In this document: one piece after another, positions 10,456 to 21,754 of the stretch
How positions within the stretch are numbered: position 1 is the stretch's first letter
Layout: the number at the start of each line of letters is the position of its first letter
Source: Allodiplogaster sudhausi
Taxonomy: Eukaryota > Nematoda > Chromadorea > Rhabditida > Diplogasteridae
NCBI GenBank assembly: GCA_945643635.1
Contig: CALZFC010000295.1
Coordinates: forward strand, 1-64,000
Length of the DNA: 64,000 nucleotides
Direction: 5' to 3'
Program-made: the position numbers and the translations under genes
Notes under the pieces: model-generated
Database searches by the model: none
Seen by the model: the letters and a program-made list of their open reading frames with translations, nothing else
What the model was told of the DNA's origin: nothing

Positions 10456-10948
10456 GATAAATTTCCCTCTGTATCCAGTAGATATAACAGTTTCCATTTA
10501 ATTAATTTGGTTCAAAAATAAAACAAAAAGTATGCTTAATCTATAGGATATTAAGCGGATAAGGTCCGATACTAAAATGCCAAGATGACTCTATATTATG
10601 TTCTTAGCCAAATGGCCAAGATGACTCTACACTCTGATCATAGCCAAAAGGCCAAGATGACTATACACTCTGACAACAGGTGATTAGGATTCTACAATAA
10701 AATTTGGCACAATTGCGCCAAAGATTTCCGCAATCTCTACCCTTTATAACTCTGATTTACATTCGATGTCTGAAAATTTCGTGCAACCTGCGCAAAAATT
10801 GGCTCAAAATCTCTACCCTTTATACCTCTGCTGTACATTCGATGTCTGGAAATTCCATGCAACATTGTGCCAAAATTGGCTCATCTTTTTGAACTAATTT
10901 AATAGTTTTCCTTGAAGTAAATTTGGTTCAAAAATAAAACAAAAAGTT

Positions 10949-11066
10949 GCTTACAACACCCGGGATTCCCAAGCCGTCTCCGATCCAAGTACTAACCGGG
11001 CCCAACGTTGCTTAACTTGCCAGATCGGACGGGATGGCGTGTTCTCAACGTGGTATGGTCGTAAGC
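10949..11066 (-). rRNA. 5S ribosomal RNA
   Basis: Consensus; spacer B upstream. Confidence 0.97.
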
Positions 11067-11356
11067 GAGAGAAGTGTATGTGTGTCACGTAGTCATTCTT
11101 GCTGTACGCACGTACGTATGTATGTATGTACATGTATGTACATGAACACGTAAATATGTACACGAAATTAAAGGATCGAATCCCGGAGATAACTTCTTCT
11201 GCACTTCTTCTGCAAGTCATCTGCACTTCTTCTGCAGCCTAAAATTTTACTTGGGATATCCTATGTTTGCTTAGTTTGAAGCCAACATGAAACAAAAAAA
11301 TTTCTGACATGGCCTTTAAACTTTATTACTTTTTTCGTAAAGAATAACAAAAAGTT

Positions 11357-11431
11357 GCTTACAACACCCGGGATTCCCAAGCCGTCTCCGATCCAAGTAC
11401 TAACCGGGCCCAACGTTGCTTAACTTGCCAG
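11357..11431 (-). pseudogene. 5'-truncated 5S (75 nt)
   Basis: Keeps nt 44-118, including boxes A and C and the terminator, but lacks nt 1-43. Spacer A is joined directly at CCAG/TATCGATGAA, so stem I cannot form and any transcript would not be a normal 5S. Confidence 0.93.
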
Positions 11432-11928
11432 TATCGATGAATTTCCCTCTGTATCCAGTAGATATAGCAGTTTCCATTTAATTAATTTGGTTCAAAAATA
11501 AAACAAAAAGTATGCTTAATCTATAGGATATTAAGCGGATAAGGTCCGATACTAAAATGCCAAGATGACTCTATATTATGTTCTTAGCCAAATGGCCAAG
11601 ATGACTCTACACTCTGATCATAGCCAAAAGGCCAAGATGACTATAAACTCTGACAACAGGTGATTAGGATTCTACAATAAAATTTGGCACAATTGCGCCA
11701 AAGATTTCCGCAATCTCTACCCTTTATAACTCTGATTTACATTCGATGTCTGAAAATTTCGTGCAACCTGCGCCAAAATTGGCTCAAAATCTCTACAATT
11801 TATACCTCTGCTGTACATTCGATGTCTGGAAATTCCATGCAACATTGTGCCAAAATTGGCTCATCTTTTTGAACTAATTTAATAGTTTTCCTTGAAGTAA
11901 ATTTGGTTCAAAAATAAAACAAAAAGTT

Positions 11929-12046
11929 GCTTACAACACCCGGGATTCCCAAGCCGTCTCCGATCCAAGTACTAACCGGGCCCAACGTTGCTTAACTTGC
12001 CAGATCGGACGGGATGGCGTGTTCTCAACGTGGTATGGTCGTAAGC
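11929..12046 (-). rRNA. 5S ribosomal RNA
   Basis: Consensus; spacer A upstream. Confidence 0.97.
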
Positions 12047-12120
12047 GATAAATCTCCCTCTGTATCCAGTAGATATAACAGTTTCCATTTAATTAATTTG
12101 GTTCAAAAATAAAACAAAAA

Positions 12121-12249
12121 GTATGCTTAATCTATAGGATATTAAGCGGATAAGGTCCGATACTAAAATGCCAAGATGACTCTATATTATGTTCTTAGCC
12201 AAATGGCCAAGATGACTCTACACTCTGATCATAGCCAAAAGGCCAAGAT
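12121..12249 (-). pseudogene. U2 snRNA-like segment of spacer A (minus representative)
   Basis: Same element as at 21755-21883, in a minus-orientation block. In every 611-bp unit it lies 408-536 nt downstream of the 5S start, on the 5S strand. About 65 copies are in the window. Confidence 0.5.
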
Positions 12250-12539
12250 GACTATACACTCTGACAACAGGTGATTAGGATTCTACAATAAAATTTGGCA
12301 CAATTGCGCCAAAGATTTCCGCAATCTCTACCCTTTATAACTCTGATTTACATTCGATGTCTGAAAATTTCGTGCAACCTGCGCAAAAATTGGCTCAAAA
12401 TCTCTACCCTTTATACCTCTGCTGTACATTCGATGTCTGGAAATTCCATGCAACATTGTGCCAAAATTGGCTCATCTTTTTGAACTAATTTAATAGTTTT
12501 CCTTGAAGTAAATTTGGTTCAAAAATAAAACAAAAAGTT

Positions 12540-12657
12540 GCTTACAACACCCGGGATTCCCAAGCCGTCTCCGATCCAAGGACTAACCGGGCCCAACGTT
12601 GCTTAACTTGCCAGATCGGACGGGATGTCGTGTTCTCAACGTGGTATGGTCGTAAGC
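12540..12657 (-). rRNA. 5S ribosomal RNA
   Basis: Variants C30A and A77C, shared with the copy at 14131; spacer B upstream. Confidence 0.95.
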
Positions 12658-12947
12658 GAGAGAAGTGTATGTGTGTCACGTAGTCATTCTTGCTGTACGC
12701 ACGTACGTATGTATGTATGTACATGTATGTACATGAACACGTAAATATGTACACGAAATTAAAGGATCGAATCCCGGAGATAACTTCTTCTGCACTTCTT
12801 CTGCAAGTCATCTGCACTTCTTCTGCAGCCTAAAATTTTACTTGGGATATCCTATGTTTGCTTAGTTTGAAGCCAACATGAAACAAAAAAATTTCTGACA
12901 TGGCCTTTAAACTTTATTACTTTTTTCGTAAAGAATAACAAAAAGTT

Positions 12948-13022
12948 GCTTACAACACCCGGGATTCCCAAGCCGTCTCCGATCCAAGTACTAACCGGGC
13001 CCAACGTTGCTTAACTTGCCAG
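12948..13022 (-). pseudogene. 5'-truncated 5S (75 nt)
   Basis: Same truncation as at 11357, second higher-order copy. Confidence 0.93.
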
Positions 13023-13519
13023 TATCGATGAATTTCCCTCTGTATCCAGTAGATATAGCAGTTTCCATTTAATTAATTTGGTTCAAAAATAAAACAAAAA
13101 GTATGCTTAATCTATAGGATATTAAGCGGATAAGGTCCGATACTAAAATGCCAAGATGACTCTATATTATGTTCTTAGCCAAATGGCCAAGATGACTCTA
13201 CACTCTGATCATAGCCAAAAGGCCAAGATGACTATAAACTCTGACAACAGGTGATTAGGATTCTACAATAAAATTTGGCACAATTGCGCCAAAGATTTCC
13301 GCAATCTCTACCCTTTATAACTCTGATTTACATTCGATGTCTGAAAATTTCGTGCAACCTGCGCCAAAATTGGCTCAAAATCTCTACAATTTATACCTCT
13401 GCTGTACATTCGATGTCTGGAAATTCCATGCAACATTGTGCCAAAATTGGCTCATCTTTTTGAACTAATTTAATAGTTTTCCTTGAAGTAAATTTGGTTC
13501 AAAAATAAAACAAAAAGTT

Positions 13520-13637
13520 GCTTACAACACCCGGGATTCCCAAGCCGTCTCCGATCCAAGTACTAACCGGGCCCAACGTTGCTTAACTTGCCAGATCGGA
13601 CGGGATGGCGTGTTCTCAACGTGGTATGGTCGTAAGC
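13520..13637 (-). rRNA. 5S ribosomal RNA
   Basis: Consensus; spacer A upstream. Confidence 0.97.
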
Positions 13638-14130
13638 GATAAATCTCCCTCTGTATCCAGTAGATATAACAGTTTCCATTTAATTAATTTGGTTCAAAAA
13701 TAAAACAAAAAGTATGCTTAATCTATAGGATATTAAGCGGATAAGGTCCGATACTAAAATGCCAAGATGACTCTATATTATGTTCTTAGCCAAATGGCCA
13801 AGATGACTCTACACTCTGATCATAGCCAAAAGGCCAAGATGACTATACACTCTGACAACAGGTGATTAGGATTCTACAATAAAATTTGGCACAATTGCGC
13901 CAAAGATTTCCGCAATCTCTACCCTTTATAACTCTGATTTACATTCGATATCTGAAAATTTCGTGCAACCTGCGCAAAAATTGGCTCAACATCTCTACCC
14001 TTTATACCTCTGCTGTACATTCGATGTCTGGAAATTCCATGCAACATTGTGCCAAAATTGGCTCATCTTTTTGAACTAATTTAATAGTTTTCCTTGAAGT
14101 AAATTTGGTTCAAAAATAAAACAAAAAGTT

Positions 14131-14248
14131 GCTTACAACACCCGGGATTCCCAAGCCGTCTCCGATCCAAGGACTAACCGGGCCCAACGTTGCTTAACTT
14201 GCCAGATCGGACGGGATGTCGTGTTCTCAACGTGGTATGGTCGTAAGC
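14131..14248 (-). rRNA. 5S ribosomal RNA
   Basis: Variants C30A and A77C as at 12540; spacer B upstream. Confidence 0.95.
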
Positions 14249-14538
14249 GAGAGAAGTGTATGTGTGTCACGTAGTCATTCTTGCTGTACGCACGTACGTA
14301 TGTATGTATGTACATGTATGTACATGAACACGTAAATATGTACACGAAATTAAAGGATCGAATCCCGGAGATAACTTCTTCTGCACTTCTTCTGCAAGTC
14401 ATCTGCACTTCTTCTGCAGCCTAAAATTTTACTTGGGATATCCTATGTTTGCTTAGTTTGAAGCCAACATGAAACAAAAAAATTTCTGACATGGCCTTTA
14501 AACTTTATTACTTTTTTCGTAAAGAATAACAAAAAGTT

Positions 14539-14613
14539 GCTTACAACACCCGGGATTCCCAAGCCGTCTCCGATCCAAGTACTAACCGGGCCCAACGTTG
14601 CTTAACTTGCCAG
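14539..14613 (-). pseudogene. 5'-truncated 5S (75 nt)
   Basis: Same truncation, third higher-order copy. Confidence 0.93.
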
Positions 14614-15110
14614 TATCGATGAATTTCCCTCTGTATCCAGTAGATATAGCAGTTTCCATTTAATTAATTTGGTTCAAAAATAAAACAAAAAGTATGCTTA
14701 ATCTATAGGATATTAAGCGGATAAGGTCCGATACTAAAATGCCAAGATGACTCTATATTATGTTCTTAGCCAAATGGCCAAGATGACTCTACACTCTGAT
14801 CATAGCCAAAAGGCCAAGATGACTATAAACTCTGACAACAGGTGATTAGGATTCTACAATAAAATTTGGCACAATTGCGCCAAAGATTTCCGCAATCTCT
14901 ACCCTTTATAACTCTGATTTACATTCGATGTCTGAAAATTTCGTGCAACCTGCGCCAAAATTGGCTCAAAATCTCTACAATTTATACCTCTGCTGTACAT
15001 TCGATGTCTGGAAATTCCATGCAACATTGTGCCAAAATTGGCTCATCTTTTTGAACTAATTTAATAGTTTTCCTTGAAGTAAATTTGGTTCAAAAATAAA
15101 ACAAAAAGTT

Positions 15111-15228
15111 GCTTACAACACCCGGGATTCCCAAGCCGTCTCCGATCCAAGTACTAACCGGGCCCAACGTTGCTTAACTTGCCAGATCGGACGGGATGGC
15201 GTGTTCTCAACGTGGTATGGTCGTAAGC
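15111..15228 (-). rRNA. 5S ribosomal RNA
   Basis: Consensus; spacer A upstream. Confidence 0.97.
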
Positions 15229-15721
15229 GATAAATCTCCCTCTGTATCCAGTAGATATAACAGTTTCCATTTAATTAATTTGGTTCAAAAATAAAACAAA
15301 AAGTATGCTTAATCTATAGGATATTAAGCGGATAAGGTCCGATACTAAAATGCCAAGATGACTCTATATTATGTTCTTAGCCAAATGGCCAAGATGACTC
15401 TACACTCTGATCATAGCCAAAAGGCCAAGATGACTATACACTCTGACAACAGGTGATTAGGATTCTACAATAAAATTTGGCACAATTGCGCCAAAGATTT
15501 CCGCAATCTCTACCCTTTATAACTCTGATTTACATTCGATATCTGAAAATTTCGTGCAACCTGCGCAAAAATTGGCTCAACATCTCTACCCTTTATACCT
15601 CTGCTGTACATTCGATGTCTGGAAATTCCATGCAACATTGTGCCAAAATTGGCTCATCTTTTTGAACTAATTTAATAGTTTTCCTTGAAGTAAATTTGGT
15701 TCAAAAATAAAACAAAAAGTT

Positions 15722-15839
15722 GCTTACAACACCCGGGATTCCCAAGCCGTCTCCGATCCAAGTACTAACCGGGCCCAACGTTGCTTAACTTGCCAGATCG
15801 GACGGGATGGCGTGTTCTCAACGTGGTATGGTCGTAAGC
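15722..15839 (-). rRNA. 5S ribosomal RNA
   Basis: Consensus; spacer B upstream is 2 bp short (GAGAGGTG), giving a 406-bp unit. Confidence 0.97.
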
Positions 15840-16127
15840 GAGAGGTGTATGTGTGTCACGTAGTCATTCTTGCTGTACGCACGTACGTATGTATGTATGT
15901 ACATGTATGTACATGAACACGTAAATATGTACACGAAATTAAAGGATCGAATCCCGGAGATAACTTCTTCTGCACTTCTTCTGCAAGTCATCTGCACTTC
16001 TTGTGCAGCCTAAAATTTTACTTGGGATATCCTATGTTTGCTTAGTTTGAAGCCAACATGAAACAAAAAAATTTCTGACATGGCCTTTAAACTTTATTAC
16101 TTTTTTCGTAAAGAATAACAAAAAGTT

Positions 16128-16245
16128 GCTTACGACACCCGGGATTCCCAAGCCGTCTCCGATCCAAGTACTAACCGGGCCCAACGTTGCTTAACTTGCC
16201 AGATCGGACGGGATGGCGTGTTCTCAACGTGGTATGGTTGTAAGC
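16128..16245 (-). rRNA. 5S ribosomal RNA
   Basis: Carries G7A and T112C, the two partners of one stem I pair, which turns G-U into A-C; spacer A upstream. Confidence 0.94.
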
Positions 16246-16738
16246 GATAAATTTCCCTCTGTATCCAGTAGATATAACAGTTTCCATTTAATTAATTTGG
16301 TTCAAAAATAAAACAAAAAGTATGCTTAACCTATAGGATATTAAGCGGATAAGGTCCGATACTAAAATGCCAAGATGACTCTATATTATGTTCATAGCCA
16401 AATGGCCAAGATGACTCTACACTCTGATCATAGCCAAAAGGCCAAGATGACTATACACTCTGACAACAGGTGATTAGGATTCTACAATAAAATTTGGCAC
16501 AATTGCGCCAAAGAATTCCGCAATCTCTACCCTTTATAACTCTGATTTACATTCGATGTCTGAAAATTTCGTGCAACCTGCGCAAAAATTGGCTCAAAAT
16601 CTCTACCCTTTATACCTCTGCTGTACATTCGATGTCTGGAAATTCCATGCAGCATTGTGCCAAAATTGGCTCATCTTTTTGAACTAATTTAATAGTTTTC
16701 CTTGAAGTAAATTTGGTTCAAAAATAAAACAAAAAGTT

Positions 16739-16856
16739 GCTTACAACACCCGGGATTCCCAAGCCGTCTCCGATCCAAGTACTAACCGGGCCCAACGTTG
16801 CTTAACTTGCCAGATCGGACGGGATGGCGTGTTCTCAACGTGGTATGGTCGTAAGC
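16739..16856 (-). rRNA. 5S ribosomal RNA
   Basis: Consensus; spacer B upstream. Confidence 0.97.
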
Positions 16857-17146
16857 GAGAGAAGTGTATGTGTGTCACGTAGTCATTCTTGCTGTACGCA
16901 CGTACGTATGTATGTATGTACATGTATGTACATGAACACGTGAATATGTACACGAAATTAAAGGATCGAATCCCGGAGATAACTTCTTCTGCACTTCTTC
17001 TGCAAGTCATCTGCACTTCTTCTGCAGCCTAAAATTTTACTTGGGATATCCTATGTTTGCTTAGTTTGAAGCCAACATGAAACAAAAAAATTTCTGACAT
17101 GGCCTTTAAACTTTATTACTTTTTTCGTAAAGAATAACAAAAAGTT

Positions 17147-17221
17147 GCTTACAACACCCGGGATTCCCAAGCCGTCTCCGATCCAAGTACTAACCGGGCC
17201 CAACGTTGCTTAACTTGCCAG
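17147..17221 (-). pseudogene. 5'-truncated 5S (75 nt)
   Basis: Same truncation, fourth higher-order copy. Confidence 0.93.
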
Positions 17222-17718
17222 TATCGATGAATTTCCCTCTGTATCCAGTAGATATAGCAGTTTCCATTTAATTAATTTGGTTCAAAAATAAAACAAAAAG
17301 TATGCTTAATCTATAGGATATTAAGCGGATAAGGTCCGATACTAAAATGCCAAGATGACTCTATATTATGTTCTTAGCCAAATGGCCAAGATGACTCTAC
17401 ACTCTGATCATAGCCAAAAGGCCAAGATGACTATAAACTCTGACAACAGGTGATTAGAATTCTACAATAAAATTTGGCACAATTGCGCCAAAGATTTCCG
17501 CAATCTCTACCCTTTATAACTCTGATTTACATTCGATGTCTGAAAATTTCGTGCAACCTGCGCCAAAATTGGCTCAAAATCTCTACAATTTATACCTCTG
17601 CTGTACATTCGATGTCTGGAAATTCCATGCAACATTGTGCCAAAATTGGCTCATCTTTTTGAACTAATTTAATAGTTTTCCTTGAAGTAAATTTGGTTCA
17701 AAAATAAAACAAAAAGTT

Positions 17719-17836
17719 GCTTACAACACCCGGGATTCCCAAGCCGTCTCCGATCCAAGTACTAAACGGGCCCAACGTTGCTTAACTTGCCAGATCGGAC
17801 GGGATGGCGTGTTCTCAACGTGGTATGGTCGTAAGC
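17719..17836 (-). rRNA. 5S ribosomal RNA
   Basis: Variant G71T; spacer A upstream. Confidence 0.95.
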
Positions 17837-18329
17837 GATAAATCTCCCTCTGTATCCAGTAGATATAACAGTTTCCATTTAATTAATTTGGTTCAAAAAT
17901 AAAACAAAAAGTATGCTTAATCTATAGGATATTAAGCGGATAAGGTCCGATACTAAAATGCCAAGATGACTCTATATTATGTTCTTAGCCAAATGGCCAA
18001 GATGACTCTACACTCTGATCATAGCCAAAAGGCCAAGATGACTATACACTCTGACAACAGGTGATTAGGATTCTACAATAAAATTTGGCACAATTGCGCC
18101 AAAGATTTCCGCAATCTCTACCCTTTATAACTCTGATTTACATTCGATGTCTGAAAATTTCGTGCAACCTGCGCAAAAATTGGCTCAACATCTCTACCCT
18201 TTATACCTCTGCTGTACATTCGATGTCTGGAAATTCCATGCAACATTGTGCCAAAATTGGCTCATCTTTTTGAACTAATTTAATAGTTTTCCTTGAAGTA
18301 AATTTGGTTCAAAAATAAAACAAAAAGTT

Positions 18330-18360
18330 GCTTACAACACCCGGGATTCCCAAGCCGTCT
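18330..18360 (-). pseudogene. 5S fragment at inversion junction
   Basis: Only the last 31 nt of the gene remain. Confidence 0.93.
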
Positions 18361-18361
18361 C

Positions 18362-18406
18362 AGTACTTGGATCGGAGACGGCTTGGGAATCCCGGGTGTT
18401 GTAAGC
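18362..18406 (+). pseudogene. 5S fragment at inversion junction
   Basis: Nt 74-118 only, opposite orientation to the preceding fragment; followed by spacer B. Confidence 0.93.
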
Positions 18407-18696
18407 AACTTTTTGTTATTCTTTACGAAAAAAGTAATAAAGTTTAAAGGCCATGTCAGAAATTTTTTTGTTTCATGTTGGCTTCAAACTAAGCAAGGAT
18501 AGGATATCCCAAGTAAAATTTTAGGCTGCTGAAGAAGTGCAGATGACTTGCAGAAGAAGTGCAGAAGAAGTTATCTCCGGGATTCGATCCTTTAATTTCG
18601 TGTACATATTTACGTGTTCATGTACATACATGTACATACATACATACGTACGTGCGTACAGCAAGAATGACTACGTGACACACATACACTTCTCTC

Positions 18697-18814
18697 GCTT
18701 ACGACCATACCACGTTGAGAACACGCCATCCCGTCCGATCTGGCAAGTTAAGCAACGTTGGGCCCGGTTAGTACTTGGATCGGAGACGGCTTGGGAATCC
18801 CGGGTGTTGTAAGC
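18697..18814 (+). rRNA. 5S ribosomal RNA
   Basis: Consensus; first full plus-strand gene; spacer B upstream. Confidence 0.97.
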
Positions 18815-19307
18815 AACTTTTTGTTTTATTTTTGAACCAAGTTTACTTCAAGGAAAACTATTAAATTAGTTCAAAAAGATGAGCCAATTTTGGCACAATG
18901 TTGCATGGAATTTCCAGACATCGAATGTACAGCAGAGGTATAAAGGGTAGAGATTTTGAGCCAATTTTTGCGCAGGTTGCACGAAATTTTCAGACATCGA
19001 ATGTAAATCAGAGTTATAAAGGGTAGAGATTGCGGAAATCTTTGGCGCAATTGTGCCAAATTTTATTGTAGAATCCTAATCACCTGTTGTCAGAGTGTAT
19101 AGTCATCTTGGCCTTTTGGCTATGATCAGAGTGTAGAGTCATCTTGGCCATTTGGCTATGAACATAATATAGAGTCATCTTGGCATTTTAGTATCGGACC
19201 TTATCCGCTTAATATCCTATAGGTTAAGCATACTTTTTGTTTTATTTTTGAACCAAATTAATTAAATGGAAACTGTTATATCTACTGGATACAGAGGGAA
19301 ATTTATC

Positions 19308-19425
19308 GCTTACGACCATACCACGTTGAGAACACGCCATCCCGTCCGATCTGGCAAGTTAAGCAACGTTGGGCCCGGTTAGTACTTGGATCGGAGACGG
19401 CTTGGGAATCCCGGGTGTTGTAAGC
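19308..19425 (+). rRNA. 5S ribosomal RNA
   Basis: Consensus; spacer A upstream. Confidence 0.97.
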
Positions 19426-19715
19426 AACTTTTTGTTATTCTTTACGAAAAAAGTAATAAAGTTTAAAGGCCATGTCAGAAATTTTTTTGTTTCATGTTGG
19501 CTTCAAACTAAGCAAACATAGGATATCCCAAGTAAAATTTTAGGCTGCAGAAGAAGTGCAGATGACTTGCAGAAGAAGTGCAGAAGAAGTTATCTCCGGG
19601 ATTCGATCCTTTAATTTCGTGTACATATTTACGTGTTCATGTACATACATGTACATACATACATACGTACGTGCGTACAGCAAGAATGACTACGTGACAC
19701 ACATACACTTCTCTC
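19426..19715 (+). repeat. Spacer B, representative copy (290 bp)
   Basis: Sits between 5S genes in 408-bp units. In 5S direction: T5 terminator, a unique stretch (AATAAAGTTTAAAGGCCATG), repeats of GCAGAAGAAGT with one diverged copy, GGGATTCGATCC, then the palindromic tetranucleotide stretch CATGTACATACATGTACATA leading to CGTACGTGCGTAC, and CACACATACACTTCTCTC directly before the next 5S. No TATA-like element lies near -30. The 91-codon open frame across spacer and 5S is not a protein. Confidence 0.9.
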
Positions 19716-19833
19716 GCTTACGACCATACCACGTTGAGAACACGCCATCCCGTCCGATCTGGCAAGTTAAGCAACGTTGGGCCCGGTTAGTACTTGGATC
19801 GGAGACGGCTTGGGAATCCCGGGTGTTGTAAGC
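19716..19833 (+). rRNA. 5S ribosomal RNA
   Basis: Consensus; spacer B upstream. Confidence 0.97.
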
Positions 19834-20326
19834 AACTTTTTGTTTTATTTTTGAACCAAATTTACTTCAAGGAAAACTATTAAATTAGTTCAAAAAGATG
19901 AGCCAATTTTGGCACAATGTTGCATGGAATTTCCAGACATCGAATGTACAGCAGAGGTATAAAGGGTAGAGATTTTGAGCCAATTTTTGCGCAGGTTGCA
20001 CGAAATTTTCAGACATCGAATGTAAATCAGAGTTATAAAGGGTAGAGATTGCGGAAATCTTTGGCGCAATTGTGCCAAATTTTATTGTAGAATCCTAATC
20101 ACCTGTTGTCAGAGTGTATAGTCATCTTGGCCTTTTGGCTATGATCAGAGTGTAGATTCATCTTGGCCATTTGGCTATGAACTTAATATAGAGTCATCTT
20201 GGCATTTTAGTATCGGACCTTATCCGCTTAATATCCTATAGGTTAAGCATACTTTTTGTTTTATTTTTGAACCAAATTAATTAAATGGAAACTGTTATAT
20301 CTACTGGATACAGAGGGAAATTTATC

Positions 20327-20444
20327 GCTTACGACCATACCACGTTGAGAACACGCCATCCCGTCCGATCTGGCAAGTTAAGCAACGTTGGGCCCGGTTA
20401 GTACTTGGATCGGAGACGGCTTGGGAATCCCGGGTGTTGTAAGC
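20327..20444 (+). rRNA. 5S ribosomal RNA
   Basis: Consensus; terminator has six T; spacer A upstream. Confidence 0.97.
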
Positions 20445-20735
20445 AACTTTTTTGTTATTCTTTACGAAAAAAGTAATAAAGTTTAAAGGCCATGTCAGAA
20501 ATTTTTTTGTTTCATGTTGGCTTCAAACTAAGCAAACATAGGATATCCCAAGTAAAATTTTAGGCTGCAGAAGAAGTGCAGATGACTTGCAGAAGAAGTG
20601 CAGAAGAAGTTATCTCCGGGATTCGATCCTTTAATTTCGTGTACATATTTACGTGTTCATGTACATACATGTACATACATACATACGTACGTGCGTACAG
20701 CAAGAATGACTACGTGACACACATACACTTCTCTC

Positions 20736-20853
20736 GCTTACGACCATACCACGCTGAGAACACGCCATCCCGTCCGATCTGGCAAGTTAAGCAACGTTGG
20801 GCCCGGTTAGTACTTGGATCGGAGACGGCTTGGGAATCCCGGGTGTTGTAAGC
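20736..20853 (+). rRNA. 5S ribosomal RNA
   Basis: Variant T19C; spacer B upstream; first gene of the 29-gene phased run. Confidence 0.96.
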
Positions 20854-21346
20854 AACTTTTTGTTTTATTTTTGAACCAAATTTACTTCAAGGAAAACTAT
20901 TAAATTAGTTCAAAAAGATGAGCCAATTTTGGCACAATGTTGCATGGAATTTCCAGACATCGAATGTACAGCAGAGGTATAAAGGGTAGAGATTTTGAGC
21001 CAATTTTTGCGCAGGTTGCACGAAATTTTCAGACATCGAATGTAAATCAGAGTTATAAAGGGTAGAGATTGCGGAAATCTTTGGCGCAATTGTGCCAAAT
21101 TTTATTGTAGAATCCTAATCACCTGTTGTCAGAGTGTATAGTCATCTTGGCCTTTTGGCTATGATCAGAGTGTAGAGTCATCTTGGCCATTTGGCTAAGA
21201 ACATAATATAGAGTCATCTTGGCATTTTAGTATCGGACCTTATCCGCTTAATATCCTATAGATTAAGCATACTTTTTGTTTTATTTTTGAACCAAATTAA
21301 TTAAATGGAAACTGTTATATCTACTGGATACAGAGGGAAATTTATC

Positions 21347-21464
21347 GCTTACGACCATACCACGTTGAGAACACGCCATCCCGTCCGATCTGGCAAGTTA
21401 AGCAACGTTGGGCCCGGTTAGTACTTGGATCGGAGACGGCTTGGGAATCCCGGGTGTTGTAAGC
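21347..21464 (+). rRNA. 5S ribosomal RNA
   Basis: Consensus; spacer A upstream. Confidence 0.97.
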
Positions 21465-21467
21465 AAC

Positions 21468-21472
21468 TTTTT
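21468..21472 (+). terminator. Pol III terminator of 5S (representative)
   Basis: T5 starts four bases after the 5S end (AAGCAACTTTTTG). It is conserved behind essentially all genes of the array in both spacer contexts. Confidence 0.85.
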
Positions 21473-21690
21473 GTTTTATTTTTGAACCAAATTTACTTCA
21501 AGGAAAACTATTAAATTAGTTCAAAAAGATGAGCCAATTTTGGCACAATGTTGCATGGAATTTCCAGACATCGAATGTACAGCAGAGGTATAAAGGGTAG
21601 AGATTTTGAGCCAATTTTTGCGCAGGTTGCACGAAATTTTCAGACATCGAATGTAAATCAGAGTTATAAAGGGTAGAGATTGCGGAAATC

Positions 21691-21710
21691 TTTGGCGCAA
21701 TTGTGCCAAA
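21691..21710. repeat. 20-nt near-palindrome in spacer A
   Basis: TTTGGCGCAATTGTGCCAAA: as RNA it forms an 8-bp stem (one G-U) with an AAUU loop. It is present in every spacer A copy. Confidence 0.7.
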
Positions 21711-21754
21711 TTTTATTGTAGAATCCTAATCACCTGTTGTCAGAGTGTATAGTC

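Larger units (their letters stand above)
10949..15721 (-). repeat. 1591-bp higher-order repeat, three copies
   Basis: Pattern 408 + 572 + 611 bp repeated three times (starts 10949, 12540, 14131). Each copy contains one 75-nt truncated 5S. A fourth copy runs 16739-18329 after an irregular unit. Confidence 0.92.
16739..18329 (-). repeat. Fourth copy of the 1591-bp higher-order repeat
   Basis: Same 408 + 572 + 611 layout with a truncated 5S at 17147-17221. It ends at the inversion junction. Confidence 0.9.
18319..18417. repeat. Divergent inversion junction: 42-bp inverted arms, 15-nt loop
   Basis: Arms 18319-18360 and 18376-18417 are perfect reverse complements made of two 5S 3' ends with their terminators. 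The loop is CAGTACTTGGATCGG. Both 5S genes have lost their 5' halves. Confidence 0.93.

Noticed and set aside
19426..19715. Nematode SL1 spliced-leader RNA in the 5S spacer
   Set aside because: The canonical 22-nt leader is absent on both strands. CCCAAGTAAAA in spacer B and TTTTGAG after TATAAAGGG in spacer A resemble parts of it, but no exon-GT-Sm-site order is present.
21531..21560. Dinoflagellate-type spliced leader (GCCATTTTGGCTCAAG-like)
   Set aside because: GCCAATTTTGGC and GCCATTTGGCTAAG look similar, but the 5S type, the AT-rich genome and the lack of a GT donor argue against it.
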